Shown piece by piece: positions 12,101 to 22,010 of a stretch of 64,000 nucleotides of DNA. Both the position numbers and the translations under genes were made by a program. Origin of the DNA: Bugulina stolonifera (lineage: Eukaryota; Bryozoa; Gymnolaemata; Cheilostomatida; Bugulidae); NCBI GenBank assembly GCA_935421135.1, contig OW285193.1, forward strand, positions 17,098,099-17,162,098. Direction: 5' to 3'. The notes below the pieces were generated by a model. The model did not search any database. It saw only the letters and a program-made list of their open reading frames with translations, and was not told the DNA's origin. Positions within the stretch are counted from its first letter, which is position 1. Every line of letters starts with the position of its first letter.

Positions 12101-15100
12101 TAATAATATAATTGTGTATTTAATCGTAGTATATTACTAATAAAATAAGATATATCAGATAACCTGAAAGTTGCATGTTGGTTTTTGTATGTAATGGATT
12201 CGTTGATTGTTTGAATTATTCTCTTCTTTTCTCTCAAATCATTTCAACCTTATTAGTTGTTAATTAGAATATCGTCAACTATTAAGTTTCAAATTTGTGA
12301 TAACAAATTCAAATTATAATGATCAAAGTCAAGTTATTAAGGTCGAAGTTGAAGTTGTTCTCGTAAAAATGAGAAATGATTAGTCTACATATTTACAATG
12401 TATCTTATGCTACGATTAAATATCTATGCATAGCTTCAAAAATAAATAGACGATAACATTGTTGCCAGCGATTCATTTTGATCCGTAAATGGTAACAAAG
12501 CTATTGTTAAACATAAGGAAGGACGTCATGTCATCCATATTGTTATTAAATTTACAGCCCGCTACACAATCATCACACAACGTAAAACAAAACAATGCAA
12601 CTCTACAAACAGAAGTTGAAGTTGATCTGCCAAAAGAATATAATCAACAAAACAGCGCAAATATGTCAAGCAGTTCAACTCCAGTGCAAGAAACCTCTCT
12701 AAAAGCACCAAACAATGAACCAGAAGTTCAGCCTGCTGCTAGCAGATTATCATCTTCATTCACTGAAAGACGGAAGAACAGTCTATCATCTAAGAGCAAG
12801 GGACAACTACACAACAGCAAGTGTAATGAGAATATGGATTCTTATAACACATTTATAACAGGTACTACTAAGAACATATGTGTCCATTATATCAATATGA
12901 GAATTTACCTGCTAAGACCTGCTGTGTTCTGATAAAACTTGGTCAAATAGAAAAACTGCCAATGAGTCATTCTTGTTCGGGAGGCTGCCTAATATTACAG
13001 CTACATGTGTGTACTATATAATTATAGCTGGGTTTCTTACACTGGAGTCAATGATCAATGAGGCTCGGAATACCTTACGACATTCGTACAGTCTAAATGA
13101 CCTTGATAAATCGTGTGAATGGGAGGAGCCAATCAGCTCTCCAAGATCTATTGAAGTTTTAAACAAGGTGAGTGACTTGTAACAATACAGCATTTTACAT
13201 TGGCAATATCACAATACGCGGTTTGAAGTTGTCCTCTCTTTATATACTACATGTCTTTTGGAAAATGAAGCAATCAGAGTCTGCCAAGAGCAAAGAGAGG
13301 TAGTAGAGAGTATCCAATAGAATGTGATTTATTGTACGGGGTTAACTCATAATAATAAATAGGATAAATATGTGGATCTGACTGCTAACTATTGTAATAC
13401 AGTAGAATTTTGTTGTCTGTTCATGTTTGATTTCAATATTTATATCAGAGGCTACTCTAAACCTGTATTTTATTAATACGTACTATGTACTCATATATTT
13501 TGTGTTAACATGAAGGGGGTGACTTTTTCAAAGTATATTGAGGAGCATCATTATTACCACCCCCAACTAGAGCGCACTGAAGCAGATGAGCTACAGCTAA
13601 TGTTACATGGTGATAACCAAAATGAAACTGGGAGCACTCAATTGTCTAAGGATCAATCACTCAGTAACAATAACCAACCTGACATACAGGATAGACAGCT
13701 AGTAGGGCTCTCTAATGTCGAAGACAAGGATAAGGTGAGTGTGACCTTGATCTCTTGAACAAGCAGTAGAACATTGTGTGTACTGAAGTGTTATAGGATA
13801 TAAGATGTCAGTTTGAACACCTGGTTAGGTAAAGTACGATGGTGCTTGTGCTGCCATGCTCCGATATTCAAATTAGCTGTGAAGCATCCAGTCAGCATTT
13901 GCTGCTCTTGTGAAAGGGTCTGTATACTAGCAAACCTGTCAGTCATTGACTGTAATGAAAGTCAAGCTGTGTTAGAATAACACTTAGTATTGTTGTTGGG
14001 ATGAAAACCTATAACATCAGTGTAGTAGGAGTAGTATCTAACTGCAACCTGTGTCAATGAAGTGAGTGTAGTATTACATGTATCGTATTATACGTATCGT
14101 ATTACACGTATTGTATTACACATATCGTATTACATGTATTGTATTACACGTATCGTATTACATGTATCGTATCGACTGACTCACTAATGTGGATGTTATC
14201 AGGATATAGATTGTCAACAGAAGGAGTCTGCTTCTCGTTATTCTGTCTACGGTATACATGGCCAGATTAGTGAATACCTCACTACCAAAACTCTGGTACG
14301 ACAAGTGTACCCCCATCCTGTATCTAAACCCACCAAGGTATGCTCCTAGTCAGTAATGTGCACTGTGTGATTATTATTGTTTTCCTTCATTTTCGCTTTG
14401 TTGCATTTTCTGTTACATGTAGTATTATAGTATACGTATGACGTATAGTATAGTGTAGTATAGTATACTATACGTATGATGTATACGTATACGTATGACA
14501 TATAGTGTGGTCATTTGTATTCATGTTTTGTGTGTTATACCTACAGTACATGTATGCTTGTTTTCTTTTACTTCTTGCTAGCTTGCAGTTGAGCTAGATG
14601 TTATAGAAACAGCATAGTCAAAGAGCATTCTAGAATAATATGATTCTACCAGTACTGGGAATTCTATAGTTCAATGTCTAGCGAAAACCAAAACGTTGCA
14701 CCAATGTTGATGGTGAAAGAATTCTGAAATTTTGAAAATAAAGAGAATTATAAATTAGATATTTAAACCATTAGAGTATACAAATTTACATAGGTTGCAG
14801 TTTCAGTGACATCTAGCTCAGCTACAGGTAAAATAAGCACAGCTTCAAACACCCTTTCTATTTCTTATTTCCAGTCTACTGTCAGTGACAATCCTACAGC
14901 ACTGGACACTGAGACACATGTTTCAGAGCCCTCCTCCCCTACAGGGAATGGGCAGTCTGAACTTGCTCCAGGAAACCCTCCCCCTACACCTGCCTTTAGT
15001 TTCCCACTTGAACTTTTCAGTTCGTATGATGAGTCCTTTACACCAGAACTAAATTCACCTATTTCTGAGTTGGAATCTCCCAATTCAGAAGGGAAATGCT

Positions 15101-18100
15101 TTCTGGAGACCATAGTAGATCTGATTCCAGAATCTGTTGAGGTATACTTTACTTAATTCATGCAAGCGGCAGATTGTCCAAGGCAATCAATGTTGGGGAA
15201 TAGCGTTCAGTGTTGTAACCTCCTTATTTGCTGTGTATTCCTACTGGTGACATGGAGGTACAGTTATTAGGGTAATGCATGTGCATTATTCTAATTATAC
15301 ACCATCTAGTTTGAATCCAACCAGTATTGAATCAAAATGGTATTCTCATTTACATGTCTATCTACCAAACAAAGGGAAGGACAACTCCGATATTGCCATT
15401 ATTAGATTGATCGTCTTTGAAGCGTCATTGATCAGGGCATACCATCCAGCATTCTATTGTTAATTTAATTTTATGCTTAGTTAATCTATAGAATTAATTT
15501 TTCATTTCCTACTTACCGTTTCATTAGAGGGGAACATTGTTGTCTTGCTTTATCCTTAAGTTAAACCAAATAATTTATATTCCTTGTGTAGCGATTTTTA
15601 AACTGCATTTTTGCATCTGCCATTTTTTATTTTTATTTTGAATTATTGGATCTGGTTTGTTTAGAAATTTGTGTAAAAGTTTTCTAGAAAACTTGTTTCC
15701 TACTGCTACTACTGTTTACATACATAGACTGTTTGTTGTCTACCCTTGGCATTTATGTTTCCTCTCACTTGATTTCAATCTGGCTCTGCTATAAATCTTT
15801 TGTTTTTGTTTTTAGACTGTCGAAGCACCAGAACAACATTCGACCATCAGGTTAGTCTGATTAACGTAGTGCACTTACATTTATATATAATGTATGGAGT
15901 TATACATAATTTCCAGTTTTTCATGCGCAGCGAGGCCATTCATTGAATTGCGTACAATCCACTGTACATAGTTAGTTATATGTTTTGCAGAGGCCCACTA
16001 TCTGCTGTCGTGGAGGGTGTCACAAAGCCTGTGAACTCCAGACAGAATAATGAGGGGGTGGTGGAGCCCATCGCAACTGCTCCTCCAAGTTGTTTTAGGA
16101 TCACTGCTTTGCCTCCTTCAGATCACATCTTTTACTTTGCTTATGATGCTGACATGATGCAGAACAGGTATTTCAGTGTGAAACTATTTACCTGCTTATT
16201 AGGACGAATAAGGAGTTGTTTTCTCTCCATTAAAGAATTTGAATAAAAGTTACTTTAAATTACTTTTAGTGGTATTTAGTGACTTTTAAATATTTTCTTC
16301 TATGAAAATGGCTCATTTTAGGTTGCATCTTGTGTTTTATGAGGTTTGGTAACATATTCACCATAGATGAAAAATCAGGACAGCTGGAAAATTAGTAGGG
16401 CAGGTGCAAAAACCAGGGGGTGTCCTGAGAAAATCTAGATACTAGATGGGTAGAGGCTGGTTATAATTAATAAAGAAAACTTGTAGAATAACTGAATGTG
16501 TCGACTTATGATGCAAGGAGTTGTCTTATCTTTGGAGGAGTAAACAACTTTTTAGATTATGCTGACAATTACATGGTTTGAATTGCACTTGAGTTAATTT
16601 AATGCAAGGTTCAATCATTGAGTAGAGTCTGAACAGCAAACTGAAACATCAAATACTTCAGTCTGAAACGTTCAGTTTAGTACAAGAGTTAGTGCACCAT
16701 TAATACAAATAGTCTAGATGTTTTCCACGCAAAAAGGCATATTTGTAGTGAAAAATAGAATAGCGTGATATTAAATGTGCGTCAACACTTTCAGTGTTTC
16801 AAGTTCCCTCAGGCCATGATTGCATTACATCATCTACCTACAAAACAATGTATTTTAAAAATATATAGCCAGTACGGGACTCGAACCCGCGACATTCACC
16901 TTATTAGAGTGATGCTCTAACCAACTGAGCTAACTGGCCAGTTGTTCATACTCATAGTCTGAATGTAATATTGTGTTATATTCCGATGGTGCAATACCAT
17001 GCAATATCAGTATTGCTCTATATTCTTTTTGTGGAGTTATCTTTCCAAAAGGAGAGACAACTCTATAAGAATACCAAGTCATTTAGTTGGAAACTCTAAC
17101 AATCTGAGCTAACATGCCACCAAACAATAACACACAGTTTTATATCAGCAAGCAAATCAACAAGGAGATGTCTAAATAAATAATATCGAGCTTATAGAGA
17201 GAGGGCAAATTTTGTACTTGTTAATATCCCCCAACCCTCTTATTCGGCCCAAAGCACCCTATCTACTTTGTGCTAATAGTATCTACATGTAGTACAGCAT
17301 AATTTTTGTGGTGTTATGCTCTAACAACCGGGTGATATCTTTCTCTACGATAACTTACAATTTGATGTATATGTTCAAAGCTGCATCTGCAACTTTACCA
17401 ATGAATGGGATTTCTTTCATTTGGTCGTTATCTTGGAACCACACTTCACACTAGTAAATTTATGAGTATAAATGTTAGGAAAGTACTATAATAGTAGATT
17501 ATAATAAGTATATTGTATATGATAGAACTGTTGGCGTGTAGGAGCAAGAAATTGTATATATTCTATAGGTTGCCAGCATTAGTATGATGTACATTGTATG
17601 ATTAGTATGATAGTAAGTAGTACACAATTACACATATATACAATATAAATACTGTATGTCACAATATCACATTATGCTGGAATACAATATCATCTCCTCC
17701 TAACTATCATTACAGTCCTAATAATATAGCAGTTACATTAAGTAAAACATTGTGTTTGTCAATATAGTTTTTAGCATTGTCTGATGCAACGTGATGAAAT
17801 GGTCAATATAGGGAGTTGTTTACTTTTCAATGGTAGGACAACTCCCTGTATTATAGCTGATAATATCTATTGGTAATAATCTTAATCAGAGCCAATAAAC
17901 GACTCTGCTCTTAATCTTTCCATGCCAAACTTTAAAAACACAATGTCATGATGTAAAGTAAAATTCTGTTTTGAAATTGTATGTGTGGTAGCCATTAAAT
18001 CAGTGAAGCATTTGAAACTGTGATGGATTTCTTCTGATGCTGCAAACTTCATGACTATGATAAAAGTTAACTGATGTAATAGTCAATAAGACACCTCAAT

Positions 18101-20223
18101 GAATCCAAACTATAACTGTTTGACTGTAAACTGCAATGATACAAAACGTTTATGATGGTTTCACAATAGCCAAACAAAATAGTATAGCCAGTGCGGGGCT
18201 TGAACCCGCGACGTTCGCCGTATAAGAGCGATGCTCTAACCAACTGAGCTAACCGGCCAGCTTGCTACTATTACACAAACCTAACTTATCTCATAAACAA
18301 GTCAACATGTTGGTACATGGTTATTCCTATTCACATGAGGCAACGATGGTGCAATGTGACACATGACCTATTTTATAATGGGAGGGCAACTCCAAGTGAA
18401 ATACGATAGAACTAACTGAAGAATAATCAGCTCTTTGGTTTGAGTCAAGTGTATATCAACTATTCACCATCTGTTCAGTCAGTCATTCACACATCAGCAC
18501 ACTAATCAGTGATCTGTCAACTAGAATGTGTTGTAATTTGGAGTTATCACCTCCTATGTTTGACACAACTTTCAATTTCATATCATGAACCCGATAGTTT
18601 TTAACTTTAATTATTTTATATACCAAGACACATGAACGTCACAATTAATGTAAATAAAATTCTAACTGAACCATGCTGTCAATACCTTTTTCCTCTTGAA
18701 ACACTCTTTTACCCTCATCTATAACCATTGAGCACACATTGTTTCTAAAGAGTTTAACTTTTAGTATACCATTGCAAATAAATAACTAGCTACTGTCTAC
18801 ATGTACATGTACATCATACATTATGTACAAGTACAAATGTATAATGGCACTATCTATATGTATATAAACTATAACCATAATGACTGTAACTACATGTACA
18901 ATGCATTGTGTAGGTAAATGCATTGTGTAGGTAAATATAGATATATCAACTGATTTCCTAACAATGATCTCACCTTACCATTTCAAGTGTCCAGAACCTT
19001 TAATTTTGGAGTTTTCTGTTCACAGTGTCCTCTGACTATGTGTGCCATAGTTTCACGATTGTGCACACGACTGTAATAGACAAAGCATGTATATTAAGTT
19101 GTTACAATCTAATACTGCACATATTATGTTTAAGGTTTTCAACACTCCTGGGAAGAAAGATTGAAGATAAGCGTTGGGCACTATTATTTGGATTCCAGCT
19201 CGTCTTCAATAAGACAGGTATGACATGTACATTGAATAACTTTATGTGCATTATGCTACGGGATTAGCCTCATTTACTAATTATGTTTGTATTATGGTAA
19301 ATCAATATATTTTGTGCAAGACATGCATAGCTGCGTGCACATGTACATGGGCATATGTACATGTATGTATTTCTGCAATGTCATAACTATATAGTCACCT
19401 TACTACAATATAATAATTTCACTATCTCTGCTATGTGACCATATATACACCATGTGACCATATATACACCATCTGACCATATTGCACCATGTGACCATAT
19501 ATACACCATGTGACTATATATACACCATGTGACCATATTGCACCATGTGACCATATATACACCATGTGACCATATTGCACCATGTACATGTATCTACATG
19601 TAATGTCTGGTCTTATTACCACTCATTCGATATTATTTTTATTATTTTTTTATTATTTATTCCATTGCATTACTGTAAAATTTATTCCATCGTATTGTAG
19701 CTGCATTGCATGTATTATGTAAGACTATGTCTGAATTGTGTGTTGTTGACAATCTGCATAAGTTGGCAGATCTGGATGCACGTTGTTTTTGCTGGATAAT
19801 TATTTTATTTCAAGTTAATTTGGTGAGTTGTGATATTGTTAACATGCTGTAGGTATGGACAAGGAAGCTGGTCTGTTTGCTAACATAGAGGCCAATGCTT
19901 ATTCCTCTACAGAGGGTGCTTTATATACTATAACCTATGAGGAACTAGCTATTGTTGACGGTCTCCATGGTTACCCTCATCACTATGCCAGGTTGTTGCT
20001 TCCTGTTTGGGTGTGTAATTCCTCTGATCCAGATAACTACAACATAGCCCAGTATTGTGTCCCTGCTGTTACCTACATAGCTCAAGACGAATGGACATGC
20101 AATGAAGAATCTTCGACTGCCAGCAGAGATTACAGTCTAAGACAATGTGTCAATGGCTCTGATCAACTTACTACAGCATTCAAAGAGCATCTCAACTCCT
20201 TGTTGGCAGATTGTTCAGCATAA
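162..20223 (+). CDS. Large multi-exon gene, C-terminal GGCT/AIG2-like domain (5' partial)
   Basis: I rebuilt this gene from 22 exons whose phases all match: 162-297, 625-775, 1055-1150, 4991-5195, 5542-5656, 5931-5948 (18-nt micro-exon), 6371-7977, 8055-8223, 8689-8822, 9493-9600, 10481-10597, 11084-11206, 11878-12026, 12558-12861, 13028-13167, 13516-13734, 14203-14337, 14794-15141, 15816-15850, 15991-16167, 19135-19217, 19853-20223. The coding length fits 1,645 residues plus stop; the start lies left of the window. Most of the protein is rich in Ser, Thr, Asn and charged residues and looks disordered. The last three exons encode a domain that fits the gamma-glutamylcyclotransferase fold: an opening FYFAYDADM (family YFAYGSN), then GFQLVFNKTG, GALYTITYEELAIVDGLHGY and AVTYIA. 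The catalytic Glu of the family's LDxxEG motif aligns with His, so cyclotransferase activity is doubtful. The long N-terminal part is not recognised. Least certain are the first exon start and the 7978-8054 intron, which I chose because it avoids a stop at 8052. The early exons could belong to a separate gene. Confidence 0.72.
918..957. repeat. Short hairpin element, GGAGTTGTC family
   Basis: The left arm AGAGTTGTCTTCC is answered by GGAGTGATAACTCC after a short loop. It lies in an intron of the GGCT-like gene and is the first of a dispersed family seen many times in the window. Confidence 0.6.
1315..1677 (+). repeat. 5' LTR
   Basis: Matches 3278-3640 over its full 363 bp. It carries a TATA-like CTATATAAG near 1591 and AATAAA at 1616-1621, a plausible promoter and poly(A) signal. 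Confidence 0.95.
1693..2409 (+). CDS. Retrotransposon Gag with two zinc knuckles
   Basis: An intact 238-residue frame from the ATG at 1693. The first two thirds look like a retrotransposon capsid region (helical, no Cys). Two CCHC knuckles of the pattern C-x2-C-x4-H-x4-C follow (CFKCFEYGHHARQC and CFKCRQPGHIAKWC), typical of nucleocapsids that bind RNA. The open frame also extends back into the LTR without an ATG. It overlaps the protease frame by about 109 bp in the -1 frame, as expected where protease is made by -1 frameshifting. I did not find a classic slippery heptamer in the overlap. Confidence 0.9.
   Translation: MSVKVSDLVKVYEDGSSGDIVEWLQKLELVAELQKITELKSFLPLFLSGSAFAVYNQLAPEVRDDYQKLKAEIIQAFGNNSFQSYDLLVRRSYRQGETVDVYLAELRRLVVQIGQGDPEPLLRCAFVAGLPADTAIQLKSLASVEKMSLSDLVSRARMMLSATEDMSCAVGTSRQGQCFKCFEYGHHARQCNKGKSSAKRQIVCFKCRQPGHIAKWCKSQENEEGSSSAPDALPINKQ
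2301..2987 (+). CDS. Retrotransposon aspartic protease, start of pol (truncated)
   Basis: This frame sits -1 to gag and has no initiator of its own. The retropepsin core is visible: a strand-rich segment leading to ALVDTGCEQS (active-site DTG), then a later hydrophobic LIVGMDAI segment of the type that follows in the fold. The frame continues through the protease-RT linker (WIVSWKW region) and stops at a TAG at 2985-2987. A few codons of linker-like sequence follow in the same frame before a second stop, so the frame is broken where the pol deletion begins. Confidence 0.85.
   Translation: MLQVQATWTHCKVVQESGKRGRELISAGCAPHQQTIKKSVLPFITMYVNNIKVKALVDTGCEQSVMLESSCGRAGLKPGGRARIVSMLNGEKTSCSGTVMACMDINGKILEVECLVAKRLVRDAQLIVGMDAIQQMGGVIVGKTVVFGVDSESCVVGAGAVVDRIEVDVPQRENSRCLELDDTDFSANFNGERWIVSWKWSKDEAVLTNQKAMYAVAEEHKEEYESEL
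2990..3247 (+). pseudogene. Remnant of pol C-terminus (integrase tail)
   Basis: A short frame ending 30 bp before the 3' LTR, different from the protease frame. Its acidic stretch followed by RRSTREIKLPERYGTYYTH resembles the C-terminal tail of Ty3/gypsy integrases (the RRSTR-x-PERY type ending). With the linker remnant just upstream, this shows that RT, RNase H and the integrase core were removed by an internal deletion near 2990-3000. Confidence 0.7.
3278..3640 (+). repeat. 3' LTR
   Basis: Matches the 5' LTR over 363 bp and is preceded directly by the purine tract at 3271-3277. Its AATAAA lies in the sense direction of the host gene and could end host transcripts early. Confidence 0.95.
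3646..4990. other. Intron sequence right of the LTR element
   Basis: The rest of the intron between exons 1055-1150 and 4991-5195. It is AT-rich with scattered short frames. I see no convincing exon, RNA gene or mobile element. Confidence 0.5.
8224..8350. repeat. ATGATAT/GATAAGAT microsatellite
   Basis: Tandem ATATG and ATAAG pentamers just after the exon ending at 8223. The antisense open frame over it is a product of the repeat. Confidence 0.85.
9393..9425. repeat. Degenerate copy of the hairpin family
   Basis: AAGTTGTG...AAACAACT arms around a pyrimidine-rich loop, immediately before the exon at 9493. It is a weak match to the family consensus. Confidence 0.35.
10247..10450. repeat. CA-rich ACCACACACATACT minisatellite
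   Basis: Repeated ACATACCACACACATACTACATACATTCT-type units lying just upstream of the exon at 10481. The open frame through it reads as HT-rich low complexity and is not a gene. Confidence 0.85.
11479..11510. repeat. Hairpin element, GGAGTTGTC family
   Basis: Arms GAAGTTGTC and GACAACTCC, one mismatch in nine, around a 14-nt loop. It sits about 100 bp upstream of the tRNA-Ile gene in the same intron. Confidence 0.65.
11614..11687 (+). tRNA. tRNA-Ile (anticodon AAU)
   Basis: The 74 nt fold into a full cloverleaf. The 7-bp acceptor is AGCCGGT with ACTGGCT plus discriminator A; the D-arm is TAGCTCAGTTGGTTAGA; the anticodon arm is TCACT-CTAATAA-GGTGA, so the anticodon is AAT; the T-arm contains GGGTTCGAGCCCC. 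A T-run follows within 10 nt (pol III terminator). The gene is intronless and lies in sense orientation in an intron of the GGCT-like gene (11207-11877). It differs from the copy at 16866 by about three bases. Confidence 0.96.
12558..12861 (+). other. Exon of the GGCT-like gene (low-complexity part)
   Basis: Phase 0 to 1; acceptor TTTACAG, donor GTACTA. It encodes about 101 residues rich in Gln, Asn, Ser and Glu with no recognised domain. Listed separately because it is among the longer internal exons. Confidence 0.7.
14061..14172. repeat. ATTACATGTATCGT tandem repeat
   Basis: About eight degenerate units of TATCGTATTACACG / TATTGTATTACATG, intronic, just upstream of the exon at 14203. Confidence 0.8.
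14428..14508. repeat. TATAGTATACGTATGA simple repeat
   Basis: Alternating TATAGTATACGTAT units with self-complementary TATACGTATA steps in the intron after 14337; it could extrude as a cruciform. Confidence 0.7.
14794..15141 (+). other. Exon of the GGCT-like gene (Pro/Ser/Glu-rich)
   Basis: A 116-codon phase-0 exon between CATAG and GTATAC. The product is rich in Ser, Pro, Thr and Glu (SEPSSPTGNG-type stretches), suggesting a disordered, possibly phosphorylated linker before the GGCT-like domain. Confidence 0.7.
16515..16553. repeat. Hairpin element, GGAGTTGTC family (degenerate)
   Basis: AAGGAGTTGTCTTATC followed after a short loop by AACAACTTTTT. It lies in the same intron as two tRNA genes. 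Confidence 0.5.
16866..16939 (-). tRNA. tRNA-Ile (anticodon AAU), second copy
   Basis: Read on the minus strand it gives a cloverleaf nearly identical to 11614-11687: acceptor GGCCAGT with ACTGGCT plus A (G1-U72 wobble), anticodon loop CTAATAA, T-loop GGGTTCGAGTCCC. The T-run downstream and about 12 nt of 3' flank (TATATTTTTAA) are shared with the first copy, so more than the tRNA body was duplicated. It lies antisense in the 2,967-bp intron that splits the GGCT-like domain. Confidence 0.96.
17033..17064. repeat. Hairpin element, GGAGTTGTC family
   Basis: GGAGTTATCTTTCC - AAAA - GGAGAGACAACTCT: 14-nt arms with three mismatches or wobbles and a 4-nt loop. Confidence 0.7.
17810..17847. repeat. 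Hairpin element, GGAGTTGTC family (perfect arms)
   Basis: The 10-nt arms AGGGAGTTGT and ACAACTCCCT are perfectly complementary around an 18-nt loop, the cleanest member of the family. Confidence 0.75.
18185..18258 (-). tRNA. tRNA-Ile (anticodon UAU)
   Basis: On the minus strand a 74-nt cloverleaf: acceptor GGCCGGT with ACTGGCT plus A, anticodon arm TCGCT-CTTATAC-GGCGA giving anticodon TAT, T-loop GGGTTCAAGCCCC, TTTT a few nt downstream. There is no tRNA intron. The acceptor, D-arm and T-arm closely match the two AAU genes nearby, so it may have arisen from that isoacceptor. It lies in the same host intron as the 16866 gene, also antisense. Confidence 0.94.
18540..18570. repeat. Hairpin element, GGAGTTGTC family (degenerate)
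   Basis: GGAGTTATCACCTCC followed by GACACAACTTT; imperfect arms, intronic. Confidence 0.45.
19436..19590. repeat. CATGTGACCATATATACAC tandem repeat
   Basis: About eight units of 18-19 bp alternating CATGTGACCATATATACAC and CATGTGACCATATTGCAC, in the intron between exons 19135-19217 and 19853-20223. Confidence 0.88.
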
Positions 20224-20657
20224 ATTTCATTCAACGTTATAATGGATAATGACCTTTGACAAAATCATATCTGACACATTTTGTGTTTGCAAATTTTGAG
20301 TCTCACCATTTTTTAACCAACCAAACAGCTGTAGTGTTGTACTTGACACCAGAAAGTAACTTGTTGGATAAGTGAACATAAGATTAAACAATCTTTGAAT
20401 AACTCTACATGCAGTCAAGTCTGAATGTCCAATGTTGTTATTACAGTATTTTCTTTGTTTATGCAGTTATGCCTATATCATGAGACTGTCACATGGTGTG
20501 TTTTTGTGCAAAAAATAGCTCAATTATTGTAGTATTCAGTGTAGTAGACCCAAGAGATTGAATTGTTTTGTAAAGTTCAAAACCAGTGTAATTTGTTATC
20601 TTTTTTGCTAAAGTATTTTCTTCCGTTAGTTGTTATAGTCTTTGTATTATAACTGTT

Positions 20658-20663
20658 AATAAA
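20658..20663 (+). other. Poly(A) signal of the GGCT-like gene
   Basis: AATAAA about 435 bp after the stop codon at 20221-20223, followed by an A-rich stretch. It is the first good candidate downstream. Confidence 0.55.
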
Positions 20664-21000
20664 AAAATTGATGCAAATTAAAAAAAACATTGTAAACTTT
20701 TTTCTCCTAATCTGCTACAATCATCAAACTTTAAACAGTAGTAGAAGTAGTAGTAGTAGTAGCAGCTACCACAACTTGTTAACGAAACTAAACTTTACAA
20801 TGCAAGTGTACGGCAAGGAGTAAGAAGATAGTACTCTTGGTGTACGGCTAAATGTAGCATTTATGTACATGTAGTTTTTCCAGAACTAATAAGAGTGTGC
20901 TTGTGTGCACAATAATGTTGCTGGCTGTTATCTGTTAAGCTCTGTTCTTAGACTTGACCAAGCATGAACACCACTTACGGGCATAATAAGAGTGTTGGCA

Positions 21001-21045
21001 TAGAGTTGTCTTCTCAGGAGAAGAGAAGAAGAGAGGATAACTCTA
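21001..21045. repeat. Hairpin element, GGAGTTGTC family
   Basis: TAGAGTTGTCTTCTC and GAGAGGATAACTCTA, 13 of 15 complementary, with a purine-rich 15-nt loop. It lies outside a gene, in the spacer after the GGCT-like gene. Confidence 0.7.
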
Positions 21046-21090
21046 GAAGCAAACAAGTTAAATAACACAGCGAACCCATTATTTTGCGCC

Positions 21091-21360
21091 AGTATCTTCG
21101 CGACCTCTTGGACAGACCCGGGTCGCTAATAAAAAATCCACACGATGGCCGTCCGGCCTAGGCCAAAAGTGGTATGTGACCTGGGTTTTGCTTGACCGGA
21201 CGAAACCATCCCCTAGGTCATTGACATTGAGAATTTTGGCCCGGACCGGTGTGTTGGCGACATAGAGGTAACTCTATGGTTCGCGGCTTTGTGACAGATG
21301 TGTGTCGGAAAATATGTTGGCAAGTTGGCCTGTGCCTGCAATTTAGGTCGCGAAGACACT
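21091..21360. mobile_element. 270-bp TIR element (MITE-like)
   Basis: Terminal inverted repeats AGTATCTTCGCGACCT (21091-21106) and AGGTCGCGAAGACACT (21345-21360), 15 of 16 complementary. The interior is much more GC-rich than its surroundings and contains GATGGCCGTCCGGCCTAGGC, a motif shared with 23622 and 62500. There is no coding capacity. Target duplication is not clear. Confidence 0.7.
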
Positions 21361-21922
21361 ATGATGGTGTTATAAAAAAATTATCAATTATCATTTTTAT
21401 TAAAGAACTTTGATAATCATAATCAACTTTGATAGTTGTTGTAACTCTATGATTTAAATAAACTGTTATGTAATTTGTAAGGCGTGAACCTAAATTAAAA
21501 CCCGTTAATCGTGAAATACTGTTAGTACCCACACGGCATACTCACACGGTGTCTGATTCAACTGCCAACCTCCTCGAAGCTGTACATAGAAAGAAAGAAG
21601 GGCCGTACGCGGAGTGATAGAAAAACAAGCACACCACCATCCTTAGGAAACTTGACTGCAGTGATAGACAGCGAAAGATCTTCAGTCAGTATGATATAAT
21701 CAAGGACAAGAGTACCTCCTTGATATGATATTATGATAGTATCACAACTCCAACAATGCAGTCATCAGCAACTACATTCAGGGGACCAGTTTCTCTTTCT
21801 CATCAGCTATAAAACATGCCATACAGTTTTCCAGCCGAAAGTTTCTCTTAAAGATGCAGAGCATAAAAAAGATGCTAGTTGTATTGCAATCCAAAATGAG
21901 AGAGGAGTTTATTCGGCACGGA

Positions 21923-22010
21923 AGTTTTTATGCTCTGCAACTTTGATAGAAAGTTATAGGACCCCCTAGGAGTCTCCCAGCCTAGTTCTTGTGAGGAAAT
22001 GAGTGCCTGG
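21923..22010 (+). repeat. 88-bp repeat, copy 1
   Basis: Nearly identical to 22769-22856 (AGTTTTTATGCTCTGCAACT through GAGTGCCTGG). An inverted GCAGAGCATAAAAA lies just upstream at 21857, so it may be part of a foldback element. Confidence 0.8.

Noticed and set aside
19431..19622. Small antisense protein
   Set aside because: Translated tandem repeat in an intron.
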